Source: Candidatus Limnocylindrales bacterium
GTDB taxonomy: Bacteria > Chloroflexota > Limnocylindria > Limnocylindrales > CSP1-4
DNA: 14,309 nucleotides
Direction of reading: 5' to 3'
NCBI GenBank assembly: GCA_030647575.1
Contig: JAUSJS010000258.1
Span: 1 to 14,309 of the forward strand
In this document: positions 6,460-14,309 of the stretch, piece by piece
Layout: each line of letters begins with the position of its first letter
Position numbering within the stretch: the first letter of the stretch is position 1
The notes under the pieces: model-generated
The model's database searches: none
Told to the model about the DNA's origin: nothing
Seen by the model: only the letters and a program-made list of their open reading frames with translations
Translations under genes and position numbers: made by a program

Positions 6460-6750
6460 GGCTGTGAACGGGACGAGTACCCGTCGCACGTCGACCCAGA
6501 GATCCGGCGGTTGGTGCGAGCCGGAGCGACGACGACAGGGAATGGACCCGGGAGCCTCCGGACCGAACGCGAAGCGGTCAACGCCGCAGGCGCCAGTAGG
6601 CTCCGGCGCAGAGCGCCAGCGATAGAGGGCAGCGCCGATCGGCCGCCGCGGAAGCGGGACGGCCCGTCGGTCACGAAAGTGCGGCATCGCCGAATGAGGG
6701 TGGCACCGCGGAAGGCACGACCTTTCGTCCCGGAGACGAACGGTCGTTTT
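6460..6750 (+). promoter_or_regulatory. T-box leader riboswitch sensing tRNA-Trp, controlling the trp operon
   Basis: The T-box core AGGGTGGCACCGCGG lies at 6697-6711, preceded by GAATG. Upstream is a full Stem I: GGCT (6460-6463) pairs with AGCC (6553-6556), followed by a K-turn-like GTGAA/GGA region. CGGG (6469-6472) pairs with CCCG (6547-6550), and the AGTA of the specifier loop is at 6476-6479. The upper stem 6480-6486 pairs with 6533-6540 around one bulged A. The distal signatures CCAGAGA (6496-6502) and GGTTGGTGCGAGCC (6509-6522) are typical of tRNA-elbow-binding Stem I. The specifier position reads TGG (6543-6545) after GGAA and before A, matching the Trp anticodon. CGTCCC (6726-6731) is the expected 3' strand of the antiterminator and overlaps the terminator stem. 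Uncharged tRNA-Trp would favour read-through into trpE. Confidence 0.94.
6717..6750 (+). terminator. Intrinsic terminator of the T-box leader
   Basis: ACGACC (6717-6722) pairs with GGTCGT (6742-6747), and TTCGTC (6724-6729) pairs with GACGAA (6735-6740). One T-C mismatch separates them and the loop is CCGGA. The stem runs straight into a short T run (6747-6750). It is mutually exclusive with the antiterminator, which uses bases 6726-6731, so it is the OFF state of the T-box switch. It lies 22 bases before the trpE start. Confidence 0.9.
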
Positions 6751-6772
6751 GATTCTCCGAGGCCGAGGCGCG

Positions 6773-8449
6773 ATGACGACAGCAGACCCGATCAGCCTGG
6801 CGCAGACCCAGCGTCTGGCCTCCAGCGCCGACACGATCCTCCTGCGCGCGACACGCGCGGCCGACCTCGAGACGCCGATCGGTGCCTTCTTGCGGCTCGA
6901 CGACGGCGGTCCCGCCTACCTGCTCGAATCGGTCGAGGGCGGTGAGCGCCTCGGGCGCTACTCGTTCCTCGGCGTCGGGCCGCGGCGACTGCTCGAAGTC
7001 CGCGGCGGACAGGCCCGCATCCAGACCCGGCCGGTGACCGTGCCGGTCTACGCGCCGGACCTGCCGGTCGAGACGCGACCCGTCCCGGATCCGCTCGCCG
7101 CGATCCGCGCCTTCGTGCCGCGCCGCCGTGTTCAGCCAACCGAGGGGATGCCGCGCTTCACCGGCGGCGCCGTCGGGGCCCTGGCCTACGACGCGATCTC
7201 GACCTTCGAACCAAGCGTGCCGCTGCCGGAGCGGGACCCGGTCAACGTGCCGCTGGCGACGTTCATCGAGACGGACCTCGTGCTCGTCTTCGACCACCTG
7301 ACCCACACGCTCTCGGCGATCGCGTCGCTGCACACCGAGACAGCCAACCTGGAAGGCCGCTACCGGATCGCGGAGGCGGCGATCTTCGAGGCCCTCGAGC
7401 GGACGTCGCGCCCCAGCGCGGCCGAGCTTGACGGCGCCCGTCCGCGCTCGACCTCGGACGGATCGCCGGATCGGTCCCCGACGCCGGGCCGCCCGGTCGA
7501 GACCAGCCTGGGCCGCGAGGAATACATCCACGCGGTCGAGGTCGCCAAGGACGCCATCGCCGCAGGGGAGGCAATCCAGGTCGTCCTCGCCCGGCGCCAG
7601 TCATTCGATCTGCCGGCGGACCCGGCGACCGGCGCGACACTCGACGGGATCGGGCTTTACCGCGCCCTGCGCCGGGTCAATCCCAGCCCGTACCTATTCT
7701 TCGTACGCACCCCCGGCTACGAGGTGGTCGGGGCCTCGCCGGAGCTGCTCCTCCAGGTCGAGGGCGACCGGTTGACGACGCATCCGATCGCCGGCACGCG
7801 TCCCCGCGGCGCCGACGCGCGCGAGGACGCGCTCCTGTCCGAGGAGCTCCAGCGCGATCCGAAGGAACGGGCGGAGCACGTCATGCTCGTCGATCTGGGG
7901 CGCAATGATCTCGGGCGTGTGGCGCGCCCCGGGACGGTAACGGTCAGCAAGTACATGGAGGTCGAGCGTTACAGCCACGTCCTCCACCTGGTCAGCCACG
8001 TCGAGGCCCGTTTGAAGCCGGAGCTGGACGCGCTGGACGCGCTGCGCTCCGTCTTCCCGGCAGGAACGCTCTCGGGCGCTCCAAAGATCCGGGCGATGCA
8101 GCTGATCGCAGCGGCGGAAGGGGAGCGGCGCGGGCTGTACGGTGGCGCCGTCGGCTATCTCGGCTACGACGGGAACCTCGACACGGCGATCACGATCCGG
8201 AGTGCCGTGCTCAAGGATGGCCAGGCGCATGTCCACACCGGCGCCGGCATCGTGGCCGGCTCCGTCCCCGAACGCGAGTTCGAGGAGACCGAGCACAAGG
8301 CGGCTGCCCTCCGGCGCGCGATCGACCTTGCCGCCGGCGTCGCCGAGGCTCCCCGCGCGGAGGCTCCCCGCGCGGCGGCCGACGAGCCCATCGCGGCACC
8401 CGCCGTCGAAGGCGCGGGCTCGACGAGCGCCTCCGGAGTCGGATCGTGA
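6773..8449 (+). CDS. trpE: Anthranilate synthase component I
   Basis: TrpE makes anthranilate from chorismate with ammonia supplied by TrpG, the first committed step to tryptophan. The 558 residues show the N-terminal regulatory region with LLES (50-53), the tryptophan-binding motif tied to feedback inhibition, and the chorismate-binding domain with HPIAGTRPRG (337-345), HVMLVDLGRNDLGRV (369-383) and PAGTLSGAPKIRAM (429-442). The frame is open further upstream to a TTG at 6749, but that codon sits in the terminator T-tract. The ATG at 6773, with GAGG at 6765-6768 (and another at 6759-6762), is the better start. A low-complexity insert (about 211-245) and an Ala-rich tail (about 521-558) are extra to the family; the tail contains a 15-bp tandem duplication (8345-8374). 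The GTGA at its stop is the start of trpG. Confidence 0.96.
   Translation: MTTADPISLAQTQRLASSADTILLRATRAADLETPIGAFLRLDDGGPAYLLESVEGGERLGRYSFLGVGPRRLLEVRGGQARIQTRPVTVPVYAPDLPVETRPVPDPLAAIRAFVPRRRVQPTEGMPRFTGGAVGALAYDAISTFEPSVPLPERDPVNVPLATFIETDLVLVFDHLTHTLSAIASLHTETANLEGRYRIAEAAIFEALERTSRPSAAELDGARPRSTSDGSPDRSPTPGRPVETSLGREEYIHAVEVAKDAIAAGEAIQVVLARRQSFDLPADPATGATLDGIGLYRALRRVNPSPYLFFVRTPGYEVVGASPELLLQVEGDRLTTHPIAGTRPRGADAREDALLSEELQRDPKERAEHVMLVDLGRNDLGRVARPGTVTVSKYMEVERYSHVLHLVSHVEARLKPELDALDALRSVFPAGTLSGAPKIRAMQLIAAAEGERRGLYGGAVGYLGYDGNLDTAITIRSAVLKDGQAHVHTGAGIVAGSVPEREFEETEHKAAALRRAIDLAAGVAEAPRAEAPRAAADEPIAAPAVEGAGSTSASGVGS
8345..8374. repeat. 15-bp tandem duplication in the trpE 3' end
   Basis: GAGGCTCCCCGCGCG occurs twice in direct succession (8345-8359 and 8360-8374) and encodes EAPRA twice in the disordered C-terminal tail of TrpE. 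It is in frame and probably neutral. Confidence 0.85.
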
Positions 8450-9174
8450 TCCTGGTCATCGACAACTACGACAGCTTCACCTTCAACCTGGTCCAGGCGC
8501 TCCAGGCCTCCGGCGCCAACGTGCGCGTCGTCCGCAACGACGCGATGGATGGCACCCAGATGCGCGCTCTCGCCGACGATCCGAGCGCGGAGCTGCGCGG
8601 GATCGTGATCTCGCCTGGCCCGGGCGACCCCGATCACGCCGGCGTGTCGATCGAAACGGTGCGCGTTGCGGCGGAACGGAAGATCCCGCTGCTCGGTGTC
8701 TGCCTCGGGATGCAGTCGATGGCGGCGGCATTCGGCGCGTCGATCGTCCGTGCGCCCACGCTCGTGCACGGCGAAGCAACCGAGGTCACCCATGACGGCA
8801 CCGGCCTGCTGGAGGGCATGCCGCCATCGTTCATGGCTGCGCGGTATCACTCGTTGGCGGTCGATCCGGCGACGCTCCCGACCGAGCTGCGGGTCACCGC
8901 CATGAGCGAGGTCGATCGCGTCGTGATGGGGATCCGCCACGTCGCGCTACCGCTCGAGGGGGTCCAGTTCCACCCCGAATCGGTGCTGACGCCAGAGGGC
9001 CCGCATCTGCTCGCCAATTTTCTGCGCCAGGCGGGCGAGGGCGAGGCCTCGCGGCTCGATGCCGCCAGCGGGTCGTTCGCAATGGCGGGACTGGCGGAGC
9101 CGTTCGACGAGCCCAGTGCAGACGGGGCCGCGGCAGCGGTCGAGGCTGCCGCGGCCGGGACGGCGGTCAGATGA
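8446..9174 (+). CDS. trpG: Anthranilate synthase component II, glutamine amidotransferase
   Basis: TrpG hydrolyses glutamine and channels ammonia to TrpE. The 242-residue protein begins MILVIDNYDSFTFNLVQ, the standard class I amidotransferase start of this family. It has the oxyanion-loop motif SPGPGDP (56-62), the nucleophile elbow GVCLGMQ with catalytic C86, and FHPESVLTPEGP with H176 and E178 completing the triad. The elbow normally reads GVCLGHQ in TrpG/PabA; methionine replaces histidine at 89, a change common in HisH and not expected to abolish catalysis. It also reads VHGE where MHGK is usual. An Ala/Glu-rich tail of about 45 residues follows the domain. The GTG start overlaps the trpE stop by four bases. 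A PabA role in folate synthesis may be shared, since no separate pabA is visible here. Confidence 0.95.
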   Translation: MILVIDNYDSFTFNLVQALQASGANVRVVRNDAMDGTQMRALADDPSAELRGIVISPGPGDPDHAGVSIETVRVAAERKIPLLGVCLGMQSMAAAFGASIVRAPTLVHGEATEVTHDGTGLLEGMPPSFMAARYHSLAVDPATLPTELRVTAMSEVDRVVMGIRHVALPLEGVQFHPESVLTPEGPHLLANFLRQAGEGEASRLDAASGSFAMAGLAEPFDEPSADGAAAAVEAAAAGTAVR

Positions 9175-10210
9175 GCGAGCAGGTCCGCGCCGCGCTTGCG
9201 AGGATCGTCGACGGCGACACGTTGTCGCTCGAGGACGCCCGCGGCGCGATGGGCGCGGTGATGGACGGCGAGGCGACGCCAGCCCAGCTGGCGGCCTTGC
9301 TGATGGGCCTGCGGATGCGCGGCGAGACCGTGGAGGAGCTGGCCGGATTTGCCACCGCGATGCGAGAACGGGTCGTCCGCGTCGAGGCACCCGACAGCGC
9401 TATCGACGTGGTCGGAACCGGCGGCGACGGCAGCGGCACCTTCAACATCTCGACGACCGCCGCGCTCGTCGTCGCGGCCGGTGGGGTCCCCGTCGCCAAG
9501 CACGGCAATCGGGCGATCACCTCACGCGCTGGCTCAGCCGACGTCCTCGACGCGCTCGGGGTCCGGATCGACCATGACGCGGCCTCCGCCGGGACCGCCC
9601 TTCGCGAGAACGGCTTCGCCTTCATGTTCGCGCCTGCATTCCACCCGGCGATGCGGCATGCCGGTCCGACCCGCCGCGAGATCGGCGTCCGAACCGCGTT
9701 CAACCTCCTGGGCCCGTTGACCAACCCCGCCGGAACGCGTCGCCAGCTCCTCGGGGTCGGCGATCCGGCCGCGGCCGAGCGGATCGCCGCCGTTGCCCGC
9801 CTGCTGGGCACCGAGCGGACGTTCGTCATCCACGGCGACGGCGTCGACGAGCTGCCGCTCGACGGCAGCGGCGTCCTCTACGACGTGCGCCCAGACGGGA
9901 TCGAACGACGAACGGTGGACGCCTCGGCGTCGGGACTCCGGCGCGCGTCCACGGCCCGCCTCGCCGGCGGTTCGGCCGAGGAGAACGCGCGGATGATCGA
10001 AGCCGTCCTGCGCGGCGAGCCGGGGGCTCGGCGCGACGTCGTCGTCCTCAATGCCGGCGCCGCGTTCCTGGTCGCCGGAGCCGTCGAATCGCTCGACGAC
10101 GGCATCGAACGGGCAGCGCTGACCATCGACGCGGGCCTCGTGACCGCGCTGCTGGAGCGGCTGCGAGCCGAGCGCCGCGCGGCCGAGTCCGCGCCTGCCG
10201 GAACGCCGGC

Positions 10211-10214
<4 letters not shown>
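9171..10214 (+). CDS. trpD: Anthranilate phosphoribosyltransferase
   Basis: TrpD joins anthranilate to PRPP to give phosphoribosyl anthranilate. The 347 residues match the family's usual length and carry its signatures. These are VGTGGDGSGTFNIST (81-95, PRPP-binding), VAKHGNRAITSRAGSADVL (108-126), MRHAGPTRREIG (161-172, anthranilate-binding), RTAFNLLGPLTNPAG (174-188) and HGDGVDE (221-227, metal-binding D226 and E227). Start ATG and the trpG stop share ATGA at 9171-9174, and its own stop shares ATGA with the next gene. It is a separate polypeptide here, not fused to TrpG as in E. coli. Confidence 0.97.
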
Positions 10215-13113
<2,899 letters not shown>

Positions 13114-13117
<4 letters not shown>

Positions 13118-13968
13118 GTTCACCGGCGCCGCCCTGGGCCACCGAGTCGGGCACGAATGAGACGGCCGGCGCCCGCCGAATCGCCGCCGCGTTTGCTCGA
13201 GCCCGCGCTGACGGCCGGACCGCCCTGATCCCGTACGTCGTGGCCGGCTACCCCGACGCCGAGACCAGCTTCGCGTCCGCCCTGGCCGCCGCGGACGCCG
13301 GGGCCGACCTGCTCGAGGTCGGCCTGCCGTACTCGGACCCGCTCGCCGACGGTGCGACCCTCCAGCGCGCGTCGGGCGCGGCGCTCGCGGCCGGCGCCAC
13401 CCTGGAGCGATCGCTCCGGCTCATCGAGCACATCGCCGCCGCGCGACCGAACCTGCCCCTGGTCCCGATGGCCTATGCCAATCAGGTGCTCAGGGGCGGG
13501 GACGGCGAGGCCGTGGCTCGAAGGCTGGCGGGTGCCGGCGCGGCCGGGTTGATCGTCGCCGACCTGACGCCCGACGAGGGGGCGCCGTTCGAGGCGGTCG
13601 CCCGCAGGGTCGGGCTGGCGGTGGTCTACCTCGTCGCACCCACCACGCCGCCCGCCCGCATGGCCCGCATCGCCGCGCGCAGCGGGGGCTTTCTCTACTG
13701 CGTCTCGCTGGTCGGTGTGACCGGGGCGCGCGCCTCGTTGCCGTCGACCGTCGGCCGGCTCGTCCGGGAGGTGCGCAGCGTCTCGCCGGTGCCGGTGGCC
13801 GTCGGCTTCGGGGTGAGCCGCCCGGCGCACGTGCGGGCAATCGCCCGGGCCGGTGCGGACGGCGTCATCGTCGCCTCGGCGTTGGTCGATGCGCTCGGTC
13901 CCGACGGCCATGACGTCGCCGGCATGGCGAAACTCGTCAGCCGCCTGCTCGATGCCACGCGCTTGTGA
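13114..13968 (+). CDS. trpA: Tryptophan synthase alpha subunit
   Basis: TrpA cleaves indole-3-glycerol phosphate and passes indole to the TrpB domain. The 284-residue TIM-barrel protein shows VAGYPDAETS (43-52) and LLEVGLPYSDPLADG (66-80) with catalytic E68 and D79. GLIVADLTPDEG, YLVAPTTPPARM, YCVSLVGVTGAR (phosphate-binding loop) and VAVGFGVS are also present. The frame is open upstream to 13009, but the ATG at 13114 overlaps the trpCFB stop (ATGA, 13114-13117) like every other junction in this operon, and the conserved domain starts soon after it. Its stop shares GTGA with the following gene. Confidence 0.96.
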
Positions 13969-14309
13969 GCAAGCGGATCAGGGTCGCCATCGAGGCGACC
14001 GCGTGGAGGGCGTTCGCAACGGCTACTGACTGGCCGGGTTGGTCGCGTTCGGGCAAGACGGTGGACCTGACGCTCGAGGCGCTTGCCGCCGCGGCTCCCA
14101 GGTACGCCGCGGTTGCTAGAGAGGCAGGCGAGCCGTTCCCCGTCCGGGTAACCACGGGGGATCTCGAGGTCGTCGAGCAAGCGGAGGGCGGCAGCGGAAC
14201 GGAATTCGGCGTCCCGAGTCGAGTCATCGACGCCGACCGGCGCCCCGTCTCCGCCGTCGAGGCTGACCGGCTCAGCCGCCTCGTGGCGGCTGCCTGGACA
14301 ACCTTTGAT
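13965..14309 (+). CDS. Uncharacterised protein, last visible gene of the trp operon, 3' truncated by window edge
   Basis: A GTG at 13965 overlaps the trpA stop by four bases (GTGA). The frame then stays open for 115 codons to the window end. The N-terminal part reads RVAIEATAWRAFATATDWPG, then WSRSGKT, an ALAAAAPRYAAVAREAGEPF segment, DLEVVEQ, TEFGVPSRVIDADRRPV and AAAWTTFD. From memory this resembles a family of actinobacterial-type conserved hypothetical proteins (LDWPGWCRSGR...APRYA...DFGAP), some labelled DinB-like; I know of no tested function. Codon use matches its neighbours. The overlap makes it part of the trp transcript, which may reflect simple read-through packing, not a role in tryptophan synthesis. 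Confidence 0.8.
   Translation, partial: MSKRIRVAIEATAWRAFATATDWPGWSRSGKTVDLTLEALAAAAPRYAAVAREAGEPFPVRVTTGDLEVVEQAEGGSGTEFGVPSRVIDADRRPVSAVEADRLSRLVAAAWTTFD

Noticed and set aside
5529..6674. 381-codon minus-strand frame opposite the cadherin-like gene
   Set aside because: It is the antisense shadow of the Pro/Thr stalk (Arg/Gly repeats), with no plausible start signal or domain.
6749..6772. Upstream TTG start giving TrpE eight more residues
   Set aside because: The TTG is in the T run of the leader terminator. The ATG at 6773 has GAGG at a suitable distance and is the better start.
6511..6945. Open frame of 144 codons spanning the trp leader and trpE start
   Set aside because: It lies across Stem I, the T-box core and the terminator, then runs out of frame through trpE. 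It is a high-GC shadow frame with Arg-rich composition.

Overview
The window is very GC-rich bacterial chromosome (codon third positions are nearly all G or C). It combines a tryptophan operon under a tRNA-Trp-sensing T-box, a composite GGDEF/HD-GYP membrane protein, cadherin-like surface-protein domains and a LivK-type transporter remnant. My best guess is a Chloroflexota lineage (Limnocylindria-like), with a deep actinobacterial relative as the alternative. That placement is inference; no marker gene in the window settles it.

Layout. Positions 2-397 hold the 3' end of a DinB-like protein gene (+). A hairpin at 580-615 separates it from a convergent gene for a small secreted, cysteine-paired, membrane-anchored protein (624-1205, -). 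From 1206 to 2299 there is no intact gene. This is a decay zone holding an ECF-sigma-like fragment (about 1515-1607, +) and the frameshifted, internally deleted C-terminal half of a LivK-type substrate-binding protein gene (1718-2152, -). An intact tRNA-Ser(TGA) with encoded CCA follows at 2300-2387, then a small four-cysteine protein (2431-2637).

Next comes a two-gene unit. A membrane sensor with a degenerate GGDEF and an HD-GYP domain (2863-4722) overlaps by one base a large surface protein (4722-6380) with a signal peptide, two cadherin-like repeats, a Pro/Thr-rich stalk and a C-terminal membrane helix.

The right half is a complete tryptophan biosynthesis operon. A sigma-70-like promoter (6409-6438) drives a T-box leader (6460-6750) whose specifier codon reads UGG (Trp) and which ends in a strong intrinsic terminator. 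Then follow trpE (6773), trpG (8446), trpD (9171), a single fused trpC-trpF-trpB gene (10211-13117) and trpA (13114-13968). An uncharacterised gene starts at 13965 and runs off the window. All five junctions from trpE onward are 4-base ATGA or GTGA overlaps, so the operon is tightly coupled in translation. It covers every step from chorismate to tryptophan. When uncharged tRNA-Trp accumulates, the leader should antiterminate. The LLES motif in TrpE points to feedback inhibition by tryptophan as a second control.

The most notable features are the three-enzyme TrpC-TrpF-TrpB fusion, the textbook Trp T-box in a GC-rich genome, and the unknown protein translationally coupled to trpA.
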